Source: Acidovorax sp. A79 | GTDB taxonomy: Bacteria > Pseudomonadota > Gammaproteobacteria > Burkholderiales > Burkholderiaceae_C | Direction: 5' to 3' | Assembly (NCBI RefSeq): GCF_041154505.1 | Contig: NZ_AP028672.1 | Location: 1-64,000, forward strand | DNA length: 64,000 nt | Shown: piece by piece, positions 1-9,957 of the stretch | How the letters are laid out: the number at the start of each line of letters is the position of its first letter | Position numbering within the stretch: position 1 is the first letter of the stretch | Program-made: the position numbers and the translations under genes | Notes under the pieces: generated by a model | Database searches by the model: none | The model's input: only the letters and a program-made list of their open reading frames with translations | What the model was told of the DNA's origin: nothing

Positions 1-864
1 GGCGGGGTCGAAGGCCAGCACCAGTTCGCCATGCAGGGGCGTGGCGCCGGCGCCCGCGTCGTGGGCGATGGATTCGCGGCTGGTCCAGTCGCCGATCAGC
101 GTGCCGGCCATGAGCTCGACCATGGTGGCCAGGGCCGAGCCCTTGTGCCCGCCAAAGGTGCGCATGGCGCCCCGGGCCACGGCCACCGGATCGGTGGAAG
201 GCCGGCCCTGGCCGTCCACCCCGCAGCCCTCGGGCAGGGGCTGGCCCGCGCGGCGGTGCAGCTCCAGGTCGCCGCGCGCGATGGCGCTGGTGGCGAAGTC
301 GAACACATAGGGGTGGGGACCCGGGCGTGGCCAGCCGAAGGCGATGGGGTTGGTGCCGAAGACGGGCTGGTGCCCGCCGGCCGGCGCCACCCAGGCGTGG
401 CTGGGCGTGAGTGCCAGGGCCGCCAGGCCGTGGGCGGTGAGGGCCTCGATCTCGGGCCACAGTGCCGAGAAGTGCACGCAGCGGTTGATGACCAGCGCAC
501 CCATGCCGTGGCGGCGGGTGGCCTCCACCAGCGCGGGCAGGCCTTGTTCGAAAGCCAGGGGTGAAAACGCCCCCTGGGCGTCCACCCGCACCACCGGGCC
601 GGCGCCCGCCTGCAGCACTGGCAGGGCCTGCAGCTCCACCTTGCCGGTGCGCACCGTGTGGGCACAGCTGGTGAGCCGGTAGATGCCGTGCGACTGGCAG
701 GCATCACGCTGCCCGGCCACGATGACGCGGGCCATGGCGCCCGCGTGGGCTTCGCCCAGGCCCAGACGCAGCAGCACGGCACGCGCCAGGGCCATCAGGT
801 CGTCCAGGGGGACGTGCACCATCGCGGAGCTGGCGGGGGCGGGAAGGGGAGTGGTGTCGTTCAT
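1..864 (-). CDS. Ldh-family (malate/L-lactate dehydrogenase type) oxidoreductase, C-terminus cut by window edge
   Basis: The first 288 codons run from an ATG at 864 to the window edge with no stop. The protein has the SHGIYR signature near residues 58-63 and the G-T-N-P-I-A-F region typical of the NAD(P)H-dependent Ldh_2 family, which includes ureidoglycolate, L-sulfolactate and delta1-pyrroline-2-carboxylate/piperideine-2-carboxylate reductases. It is the last visible gene of a hydroxyproline catabolic operon, 2 bases inside the stop of the preceding dehydrogenase subunit. By context I infer an imino-acid reductase such as delta1-pyrroline-2-carboxylate reductase. The family assignment is firm, the substrate is not. 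Confidence 0.85.
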   Translation of the reverse strand, partial: MNDTTPLPAPASSAMVHVPLDDLMALARAVLLRLGLGEAHAGAMARVIVAGQRDACQSHGIYRLTSCAHTVRTGKVELQALPVLQAGAGPVVRVDAQGAFSPLAFEQGLPALVEATRRHGMGALVINRCVHFSALWPEIEALTAHGLAALALTPSHAWVAPAGGHQPVFGTNPIAFGWPRPGPHPYVFDFATSAIARGDLELHRRAGQPLPEGCGVDGQGRPSTDPVAVARGAMRTFGGHKGSALATMVELMAGTLIGDWTSRESIAHDAGAGATPLHGELVLAFDPA

Positions 865-2168
865 GGGCGGATGCCGGTGGATTCGTCCACCGGGGTGGGG
901 CATTGCGCCAGCGTGCCGATGCGCGCGGGCGCCAGCAGATGGCGGGGTGGGGCGGGCGTCCAGCCGAACAGCGCATGGGTGGCGGCACCACACACGCGGC
1001 CCTGGCAGGCGCCCATGCCGCAGCGCGTGTGCAGCTTGGCGTCGATCCAGCTGCTGCGGGAGGCCAGCTCGCGCAAGGGCACGTCTTCGCAGCGGCAGAC
1101 GAGGGTGTCCGGGGCGGCCAGCTGGCACACCGCCTCGCCGAGCTCGAACTGGGTGTGCAGCAGGTCCGCGAAACCTTGCCAGCGGGCCAGGGCGGCTTGG
1201 CGGGCCTGGGCCCGGGCCCGGGCCGTGTCGCCCGCGGCGGCATGCCCCGCGATGGCGCCCTGTGCCAGCGCGCGTTCGCTGCCGCCAAAGCCGGTGCATT
1301 CCCCTGCGGCGTACACATGGGGCACGCTGGTGGCCATGAGGCCGTCCACCTGCAGGCCTTGGCGATCGTTGAGCGCGCAGCCCAGCAGTTGGCCCATCTG
1401 GGTGTTGGGCACCAGCCCAAAGCCGCAGGCAAGCCGGTCGCAGGCCAGGGTTTCCTGGCGCGTGCCGCGCTGGATCCGCACGGCCTCCAGCCGGCCCTGG
1501 CCCTGTGCATGCAGCACGTGGCTGGAGGCGCGCCAGTGGTGGTTGAACAGGGTCGTTGCCTGCAGCGCCTTGGCGGGCCAGCGCGGCAGCTGCAGCGCGA
1601 AGGCGGCCAGGGCCCGCCAGGAAGCCTGTTCGGCAATGCGGATGACCTGGGCGCCGGCCTTGCGGGCGGTGTCGGCGCAGGCCAGCAGCAGGGGACCGGT
1701 GCCGGCCACCACGATGCGCTGGCCCTGCACCGGCAAGCCGGCCTTGATCAGCACCTGCAGTCCGCCGGCGCCGGTCACGCCGGGCAGCGTCCAGCCGGGA
1801 AAGGGCAGCAGCAGCTCCCGTGCTCCGTTGCACAGCACCAGGCGGTGGCTGTGCTGGATCCAGCCCTGTTCGGCGTCTTCCAGCAGCAAGGCGGGGGCAT
1901 CTTGCGGCGCCGAGGGGCCACCCAGCCCCACCACGCGCGTGCCGCACAGCAGGCGGATGTTCGGGTAGCGCTCCAGCGCCTCGCGGTGCTGGCGAGCGAG
2001 CGGGGGCAGGGTGCTGCCGGGGCCGTCGCGCCAGATCTGTCCGCCGGGATGGATGTTGTCGTCCACGAGGGTGATGGCAAGGCCCCGGGGCGCCGCCGCC
2101 AGGGCGGCCGCCATGCCGGCGGGACCGGCGCCGATGATCAGCAGATCGCAGCGCTGGCGGGGGGTCAT
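861..2168 (-). CDS. D-hydroxyproline dehydrogenase alpha-type subunit (FAD / BFD [2Fe-2S] flavoprotein)
   Basis: 435 aa. An N-terminal FAD-binding motif GAGPAG lies near residues 11-16, a second Rossmann motif GTGPLL in the middle, and near the C-terminus the cysteine pattern C-R-C-E followed by C-G-M-G-A-C-Q-G, as in BFD-type [2Fe-2S] domains. This architecture matches the large subunit of heteromeric D-hydroxyproline (or opine/octopine-like) dehydrogenases such as Pseudomonas LhpBEF. The start at 2168 overlaps the stop of the upstream 2Fe-2S gene as ATGA, so the subunits are translationally coupled. A longer reading frame extends upstream but would read through that gene. The hydroxyproline substrate comes from the neighbouring epimerase and deaminase. 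Confidence 0.87.
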   Translation of the reverse strand: MTPRQRCDLLIIGAGPAGMAAALAAAPRGLAITLVDDNIHPGGQIWRDGPGSTLPPLARQHREALERYPNIRLLCGTRVVGLGGPSAPQDAPALLLEDAEQGWIQHSHRLVLCNGARELLLPFPGWTLPGVTGAGGLQVLIKAGLPVQGQRIVVAGTGPLLLACADTARKAGAQVIRIAEQASWRALAAFALQLPRWPAKALQATTLFNHHWRASSHVLHAQGQGRLEAVRIQRGTRQETLACDRLACGFGLVPNTQMGQLLGCALNDRQGLQVDGLMATSVPHVYAAGECTGFGGSERALAQGAIAGHAAAGDTARARAQARQAALARWQGFADLLHTQFELGEAVCQLAAPDTLVCRCEDVPLRELASRSSWIDAKLHTRCGMGACQGRVCGAATHALFGWTPAPPRHLLAPARIGTLAQCPTPVDESTGIRP

Positions 2169-2440
2169 GGCATGCCTCCCTGCGGCTGGCCGCGTGTGTC
2201 GATCACCATGCCGTCGGTGCACAGGGTCTGGCAGGCCAGGCGCTGGCGGCCGTCCACAAGCACCCGGCACTCGTGGCAGATGCCCATGCCGCAGAAAGGC
2301 GCACGGCGCTCGCCGGTGACCGACGTGCGGGCGCAGCCCGGAGGCAGCAGGGCCAGGGCCGCCGCGACGCTGTGGCCCGGCGCCAGCTCGATGGTGGTGC
2401 CGTCGATGACGGCGTGTACCAGGGGAGTGGATGTGCTCAT
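2165..2440 (-). CDS. D-hydroxyproline dehydrogenase gamma-type subunit, small (2Fe-2S) protein
   Basis: 91 aa. The protein resembles the N-terminal ferredoxin-like domain of sarcosine oxidase alpha/HcnA-type proteins. It carries the cysteine set F-C-G-M-G-I-C-H-E-C and a fourth Cys in L-A-C-Q-T-L-C, enough for one plant-type [2Fe-2S] cluster. It sits between the two flavoprotein subunits and overlaps both by four bases (ATGA at 2165-2168 and 2437-2440). The likely role is electron transfer between the flavins inside the dehydrogenase complex. Confidence 0.87.
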   Translation of the reverse strand: MSTSTPLVHAVIDGTTIELAPGHSVAAALALLPPGCARTSVTGERRAPFCGMGICHECRVLVDGRQRLACQTLCTDGMVIDTRGQPQGGMP

Positions 2441-3558
2441 GCCGCCAGGCCTTCCAGGCTGAAGCGCTGCGCCGCGAAGGGGGCGGGGTCCAGGGGCAGG
2501 GGGCCACCGGTCAGCTGCGCCGCCAGTAACTCGGCGGTGGCGGGGGCGGTGGTCACGCCCAGGCCTTCGTGGCCCACGGCCAGCCAGAGCTGGTCGCGGG
2601 TGGGGTGGCGCCCGATGATGGGCAGGCTGTCGGGCGTGGTGGCGCGAAATCCCGTCCAGGTGCGGATGGCGTTCAGCCCGGCCAGGCCGGGCATGTAGTC
2701 TAAGGCGCGGCGCAGCATCCGGGCCAGCACGTCCTGGTCGATGGCCGGGTCGGTGGTGTCGAACTGGCGCGATGAGCCCAGCAGCAGTTGCCCGGTGGAC
2801 CGGGGCTGCAGGTTGAACGCCACGGAGGTGCCGTCGGTCTGGTGGGCGTTGCTGATGTAGCCCAGCTCCACCAGCTGGTGCCGCACCACGCCGGGGTAGC
2901 GGTCGGTGATGAGCAGGTGGCCCTTCTTGGGGCGGATGGGGAGCTCGGGGCACAAGCGCGTGGCATGGATGCCGGCGGCCAGCACCACGGCCTGGGCTTC
3001 GCGCCAGCTGCCGTCCACCAGCTGCACCCGGCCGCCCTCGATGCGGCATGCCTCGGCCTGCTCGAAGCGGATCTGGCGCGGTGCCTGCTGCAGCAGCCAC
3101 TGGGCGGCATTGGGGGCATACACCACGCTGTCGCCGGACACCTTCAGTGCGCCCCGCAATCCGGGGCGCAGGGCGGGTTCCAGGCGCCGCAGGGTGGCGG
3201 CGTCCAGCAGTTCACAGGGCAGGCCGTGGCGCTGCAGGCGCTGGGCTTTTTCTTCGGCGCCGGCCATCTCGGCGTCGTTGGCGGCCAGCCAGAGCGTGCC
3301 GCAGTTGGTGTAGGCGCAGCCGGGCTGGTCGGCCGTCATCCGTGGTCCCCACGCATGCCAGAGCGCCAGGGATGCCTGGCTCAGCGCCAGCTCGGCGGGG
3401 TTGTCGTCCATCACCACCAGGTGGCCCATGCCGGCCGCCGTGGCGCCGCCCAGCCGGGCGTCCAGCACCAGCACATGCAGGCCCCGGCCTGCGAGGACAT
3501 GGGCGCAGGCCGCGCCGACGATGCCTGCTCCGATGACGATGACGTCCGCGTGTCGCAT
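2437..3558 (-). CDS. D-hydroxyproline dehydrogenase beta-type subunit (DadA/DAO-family FAD oxidoreductase)
   Basis: 373 aa. An N-terminal GAGIVG dinucleotide-binding motif near residues 9-14 is followed by the DAO fold found in glycine/sarcosine/D-amino acid oxidases, with a G-H-E-G-L-G-V motif near the C-terminus that contacts FAD. As the subunit oxidising the amino acid, it should convert cis-4-hydroxy-D-proline to delta1-pyrroline-4-hydroxy-2-carboxylate. It is followed with a 4-bp overlap by the 2Fe-2S subunit and preceded by the epimerase, whose stop lies 36 bases upstream of this start. The enzyme class is clear; the substrate is inferred from the operon. Confidence 0.87.
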   Translation of the reverse strand: MRHADVIVIGAGIVGAACAHVLAGRGLHVLVLDARLGGATAAGMGHLVVMDDNPAELALSQASLALWHAWGPRMTADQPGCAYTNCGTLWLAANDAEMAGAEEKAQRLQRHGLPCELLDAATLRRLEPALRPGLRGALKVSGDSVVYAPNAAQWLLQQAPRQIRFEQAEACRIEGGRVQLVDGSWREAQAVVLAAGIHATRLCPELPIRPKKGHLLITDRYPGVVRHQLVELGYISNAHQTDGTSVAFNLQPRSTGQLLLGSSRQFDTTDPAIDQDVLARMLRRALDYMPGLAGLNAIRTWTGFRATTPDSLPIIGRHPTRDQLWLAVGHEGLGVTTAPATAELLAAQLTGGPLPLDPAPFAAQRFSLEGLAA

Positions 3559-3594
3559 GGTGCCTGCCGGGTGGGTGTGCCTGAAAAGGGGGGC

Positions 3595-4551
3595 TTAGAG
3601 CCGGATGCCCCAGCCGAAGGGGTCGCTGGCCTCGATCAGCAGCGTGGCCTCGGCGCTCATGTGGGCCGTGCCGCGCAGCGTGGGGATGATCCTGCCGGCC
3701 TGGGTGTCGGGTTCGTAGCGCGCCTCGAAGCTGCTGCCGATGATGCTGGCCTGGCGCCACGCCTGGCCGGGCTGCAGCGTGCCGTCGGCCGCCAGGCAGG
3801 CCAGCTTGGCGCTGGTGCCGGTGCCGCAGGGCGAGCGGTCGTAGGCGCGGCCCGGGCAGAGCACGAAGTTGCGGCTGTCGGCCACGTCGTCGTCGGCAAA
3901 GAGCTCGATGTGGTCGATCTCGCCGCCGTTGTCGCCGCGGATGCCCTGGTCTTTCAGGGCCTGCTGGATGGCGCTGGTGTAGTCGGTCAGCGCCTGAAGG
4001 TTGTCGCTGGCCACGCGCTGGCCGTGCTTGCTCATCAGGAAGAACCAGTTGCCGCCCCAGGCCACGTCGCCCGTGACGGTGCCGATGCCCGGCACCGTGA
4101 GCGACAGGCCCTGGTGCAGCCGGTAGGCCGGCACGTTGCGCACGCTGACCGAGCCATCCTCGTGCAGCGTGGTGGTCACCGTGCCCACGGGCGTCTCGAT
4201 GCCGTGCACCCCGGGCTCGATGCGGCCCAGGTAGGCCAGCGAGGCCACCAGGCCGATGGTGCCGTGGCCGCACATGCCGAGGTAGCCGGTGTTGTTGAAG
4301 AAGATCACGCCCGCCGCATTGGCCGGGTTCTGCGGCGCGCACAGCAGCGCGCCCACGATCACGTCGTTGCCGCGCGGCTCGAGCACCGTGGCCGCGCGCC
4401 AGGCATCGTGCTGGCTGGCCAGCAGGGCGCGGCGCTCGGCCATGCTGCCGGTGCCCAGGTCGGGAAAGCCGCCCACCACGAGCCGCGTGGGTTCACCCCC
4501 GGTGTGGGAGTCGAGGATCTGTATGCGTTGCATGCGGGTGTCGTGGGTCAT
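3595..4551 (-). CDS. lhpA: 4-hydroxyproline 2-epimerase (proline racemase family)
   Basis: 318 aa, normal length for the family. Both catalytic cysteines of a two-base racemase are present: Cys94 in MCGHG and Cys242 in CGTGTS. trans-3-Hydroxy-L-proline dehydratases of the same family replace the second Cys with Thr or Ser, so the pair points to epimerisation. The motif D-S-H-T-G-G-E-P near residues 14-21 is also typical. Expected reaction: trans-4-hydroxy-L-proline to cis-4-hydroxy-D-proline, feeding the downstream dehydrogenase. ATG at 4551 is used; an internal ATG six codons later is equally compatible with the conserved N-terminus. Confidence 0.92.
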   Translation of the reverse strand: MTHDTRMQRIQILDSHTGGEPTRLVVGGFPDLGTGSMAERRALLASQHDAWRAATVLEPRGNDVIVGALLCAPQNPANAAGVIFFNNTGYLGMCGHGTIGLVASLAYLGRIEPGVHGIETPVGTVTTTLHEDGSVSVRNVPAYRLHQGLSLTVPGIGTVTGDVAWGGNWFFLMSKHGQRVASDNLQALTDYTSAIQQALKDQGIRGDNGGEIDHIELFADDDVADSRNFVLCPGRAYDRSPCGTGTSAKLACLAADGTLQPGQAWRQASIIGSSFEARYEPDTQAGRIIPTLRGTAHMSAEATLLIEASDPFGWGIRL

Positions 4552-4618
4552 GGTCGGTCACATCGCAGAAAGGTGCAGGCATCGTAGCGGCGGGCCGCCA
4601 CGATTTCGCGGCGGAGTT

Positions 4619-5761
4619 TCAATAGCTGGCCAGCGGCACGGGGGCGGCGTTCTTGAACGTGAGCACCGTGATGGGAGCCTGCTTGAGGTTGCCCTTGTCG
4701 TCGTAGGCATAGGTGCCCGCCACGCCCTGGTGGCTGCCCTGGAGCATCTGCGCGCCGACCTTGGCGGGTTCCACGGACTGGGCTTTCTGCATGGCATCGG
4801 CCATGAACATCACCTGGTCGTAGTAGGACGCCGCATAGGCATCGGCATCCAGCTTGAAGCGCGCCTTGTATTTCGCCTTGAAGGCCGGGCCGCTCGCGGC
4901 CTTGTCGAGCATGGTGCCGCCCTGGGCGCAGAACACGGTGTCGTTCACCGCTTCGCCGCCGAGCTTGCCGACCTCGGGGCTGCACAGCGTGTCGCCACCC
5001 AAGAGCTTGGCCGTGAGGCCCAGCTGCTTCATCTGCCGCGCCATGGGCGCGGCCTGCGGGGCGTAGCCGCCAAAGAAGATGGCCTGCGGCTGCTTGCCCT
5101 TGAGGCTGGTGAGGATGGACAGGAAATCGGTGGACTTGTCGGTCGTGAACTCCTGGCCCACCACGGCCAGGCCTTGCTTCTTCGCCTCCTTGGTGAACTG
5201 GTCGGCCACGCCCTGGCCGAAGGCGGTGCGGTCGTCGATCACCGCCACCTGCTTGACCTTGAGCACCTGGGCGGCATACACGGCCATGTTCGAGCCGATC
5301 TGGGTGTCGCTGGCGATGATGCGGAACAGGTTCTTGTAGCCGTTCTCGGTGACCTTGGGGTTGGTGCCCACGGTGGAGACCATGGCCCCGCCTTCGCTGT
5401 AGACGCGTGAGGCGGGAATGGCCACGCCCGAGCAGTACGGCCCCATGACGAACTTCACGCCGCTGTCCACCAGCTTCTGCGCCACGCTCACCCCGGTGCG
5501 GGCGTCGCACTGGTCGTCCTCGGACACGAGGTCGAACTTCAGGGTCTTGCCCCCCACCACGATCTTCTTCGCGTTGAGCTCCTCGACGGCCAGGCGCACG
5601 CCGTTCTCGTTGTCCTTGCCCGCGAAGGCATTGGGGCCGGAGAGCGGGCCGCTGTGGCCGATCTTGACCAGCTGTTCCTGGGCGCCGGCATGTGTGGCCA
5701 GCATCAGCGCCGCGATGGCGGCGGGCGTCAGGGTCCGAAATCCGAAAGATGCACGTGTCAT
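4619..5761 (-). CDS. Branched-chain-amino-acid-type ABC transporter periplasmic binding protein (LivK family)
   Basis: 380 aa. A cleavable signal peptide is visible (basic start, hydrophobic stretch, A-H-A-G-A-Q cleavage region near residue 24-26), followed by the type I periplasmic binding fold with V-K-I-G-H-S-G-P-L-S-G. I chose the ATG at 5761 because it starts the signal peptide and has AGAGG a few bases upstream. It lies between the deaminase and the epimerase in the same operon, so hydroxyproline or a related imino acid is a reasonable ligand. No Liv permease or ATPase gene is visible in the window. Confidence 0.88.
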   Translation of the reverse strand: MTRASFGFRTLTPAAIAALMLATHAGAQEQLVKIGHSGPLSGPNAFAGKDNENGVRLAVEELNAKKIVVGGKTLKFDLVSEDDQCDARTGVSVAQKLVDSGVKFVMGPYCSGVAIPASRVYSEGGAMVSTVGTNPKVTENGYKNLFRIIASDTQIGSNMAVYAAQVLKVKQVAVIDDRTAFGQGVADQFTKEAKKQGLAVVGQEFTTDKSTDFLSILTSLKGKQPQAIFFGGYAPQAAPMARQMKQLGLTAKLLGGDTLCSPEVGKLGGEAVNDTVFCAQGGTMLDKAASGPAFKAKYKARFKLDADAYAASYYDQVMFMADAMQKAQSVEPAKVGAQMLQGSHQGVAGTYAYDDKGNLKQAPITVLTFKNAAPVPLASY

Positions 5762-5843
5762 GGGAAACCTCTTGTGTGTGCGAAGGGGAAGGGCCGCTGT
5801 TGTCTCCTGCGGCCCGGGGGGCAGCCTGTCGGTCGGTACCGTC

Positions 5844-6758
5844 TCAGGCCACGGACTGGTACTCGGTGGGGCGTGTTTCCAGCGCCTTCCTGACGATGCG
5901 CTCGATGAAGGCGCGCTCCTCGCCAATCAGGGGCAGGCGCGGGCGGCGCATGTGCTCGGTGCCCACACCCACCAGCAGGTCGATCAGCTTGAGGTTCTGC
6001 ACGAGCTTGGTGGAGACGTCGAGGTGCAGCATGGGCGTCATCCATTGGTAGAGCTTGAGTGCCTCGGCAAAGCGGCCGGCCTTCATGAGGTCGTACAGCG
6101 CCACGGTCTCGCGCGGGAAGGCGCAGCCCACGCCGGCCAGCAGGCCGTCGCAGCCCAGCGCCAGGCCCTCGTAGGCCAGGTCGTCCACGCCCAGGAAGAT
6201 CTGGTAGCGGTCGCCCAGCGCGATGCGCAGGTCGGTCACGCGGCGGATGTTGTCGGTGCTTTCCTTGATGGCTTCGATCCACTTGCAGTCTGCCAGCTCG
6301 GCGAAGTGCTCGGGCTTGAGGTCCACGCGGTAGGCCACCGGGTTGTTGTAGACCATCACCGGCTTCTGCGCGGCCTCGGCCATGGTGCGCACGTTCAGCA
6401 TGGCTTCGCGCGCGTCGGCGACGTAGATCACCGAGGGCATGACCATGTAGCCGGCCACTCCGAGCTTGTTGCCGCCGTCGATGTAGCGCAGGGCTTCCCG
6501 GGTGCTGGTCTCCGAGACATTCGCCAGCACGGGGATGCGGCCGTCGGCAGCTTCCAGTGCGATCTTGGCGACCTGCAGCTTTTCTTCCAGCGAGAGGGTG
6601 CTGGCTTCACCCAGCGAGCCGCAGGTCACCAGGCCGTGGATGCCGTTGCGGATCTGGAAGTCGATGTGGCGCGCCGTGCCTTCGGCATCGATGCTCTCGT
6701 CGGCGTGGAACTTGGTGGTGATGGCGGGGAAGATGCCTTGCCAGCGGGGATGGTTCAT
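5844..6758 (-). CDS. DHDPS-family lyase, likely delta1-pyrroline-4-hydroxy-2-carboxylate deaminase
   Basis: 304 aa, a TIM-barrel of the dihydrodipicolinate synthase/N-acetylneuraminate lyase family. The Schiff-base lysine is K165 in E-A-I-K-E-S and the partner tyrosine is Y137 in V-Y-N-N-P; the glycine-rich G-S-L-G-E loop near 48-52 is present. In hydroxyproline degradation a family member deaminates and dehydrates delta1-pyrroline-4-hydroxy-2-carboxylate to alpha-ketoglutarate semialdehyde (EC 3.5.4.22). Position as first gene of the hydroxyproline operon supports this over DHDPS proper. A good AGGAG lies 8 bases before the ATG at 6758. The last enzyme of the pathway (alpha-ketoglutarate semialdehyde dehydrogenase) is not in the window. 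Confidence 0.85.
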   Translation of the reverse strand: MNHPRWQGIFPAITTKFHADESIDAEGTARHIDFQIRNGIHGLVTCGSLGEASTLSLEEKLQVAKIALEAADGRIPVLANVSETSTREALRYIDGGNKLGVAGYMVMPSVIYVADAREAMLNVRTMAEAAQKPVMVYNNPVAYRVDLKPEHFAELADCKWIEAIKESTDNIRRVTDLRIALGDRYQIFLGVDDLAYEGLALGCDGLLAGVGCAFPRETVALYDLMKAGRFAEALKLYQWMTPMLHLDVSTKLVQNLKLIDLLVGVGTEHMRRPRLPLIGEERAFIERIVRKALETRPTEYQSVA

Positions 6759-6838
6759 GGATGGACTCCTGAGGAAAAAGAAGGATGGGAAAAGGGGCGG
6801 GGTGGGTGGTGACGATGAAGTAGCGTTGCTTTAAATAT

Positions 6839-6868
6839 ATTAAAAAGATATTTAAAATATCTTGTCAG
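6839..6868 (-). promoter_or_regulatory. Promoter of the hydroxyproline operon with a 19-bp palindromic operator in the spacer
   Basis: Read on the minus strand: a -35-like CTGACA at 6868-6863, then an 18-nt spacer, then a -10-like TTTAAT at 6844-6839. A perfect palindrome, AAGATATTT-A-AAATATCTT on the plus strand (6845-6863), fills the spacer exactly. The stretch is strikingly AT-rich against its surroundings. It lies about 80 bp before the first gene of the operon. Inference: binding site of a dimeric repressor; no regulator gene for this operon is in the window. Confidence 0.6.
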
Positions 6869-7008
6869 GGTATTTGGCATCTTGCGTGCCAGCTGGATTT
6901 GCGCTTGGATGGTCCCAAAGCGGGTGTCCCGGGCGCCGGCATGCCCCGCAGCGGGGCGCGGGCGGCCCCAGCGTAGTGCGCGGGGTGGATGCATGCCCGG
7001 CGCAGGTG

Positions 7009-7032
7009 CGCCCAGGGCCCGGGCCCTGGGCG
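7009..7032. repeat. Perfect 24-bp GC palindrome in the alaS leader
   Basis: CGCCCAGGGCCC at 7009-7020 is followed directly by its exact reverse complement at 7021-7032, with no unpaired loop base. It lies 195 bp upstream of the alaS start. As RNA it could form a 10-bp stem with a 4-base loop; as DNA it could be a dimer binding site. No T-run follows, so it is not a standard terminator. Confidence 0.6.
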
Positions 7033-7226
7033 AGGTGTCCCCGCACCCGGTTGACCTATCGGCAGGCAGCCCGTGCCCGGGCGGCATTGAATGAAGGGGC
7101 CTCCAGGGCCGGAGGCCGGTTCAGGCCGCCGTCTCGATAGAATCCGTGGTTCTCCCCATAAACCGGGTGGCCGCGCCGCGTGCGCGAGGCCCCTCACTGA
7201 TCCAGGCCTGTTGCCCCTTTTCGCAC

Positions 7227-9860
<2,634 letters not shown>

Positions 9861-9957
9861 GACCTGGACGCCCTGCGGGTCGGTGGTCCGGGCGGCCACC
9901 GCCGAGCGGCGAAATAGGGGATGACGGGCCACCGCCTTTCCCCCTACATTGGTGCGC

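Larger units (their letters stand above)
6759..7226. other. Long intergenic region between the hydroxyproline operon and alaS
   Basis: 468 bp without a convincing gene. It holds the hydroxyproline operon leader with its ribosome-binding site, the AT-rich promoter-operator at 6839-6868, and the alaS leader with a 24-bp GC palindrome at 7009-7032. Short ORFs here are not supported by coding signals. I see no T-box or riboswitch fold. Confidence 0.6.

Noticed and set aside
4615..4660. AATAGCTGGCCAGCG at the 3' end of the LivK gene
   Set aside because: Only the first half-site resembles the element; no second half-site at the right distance.
6870..7226. T-box or riboswitch controlling alaS
   Set aside because: No specifier loop, no antiterminator pattern and no terminator T-run; T-box control of alaS is not expected in this group.
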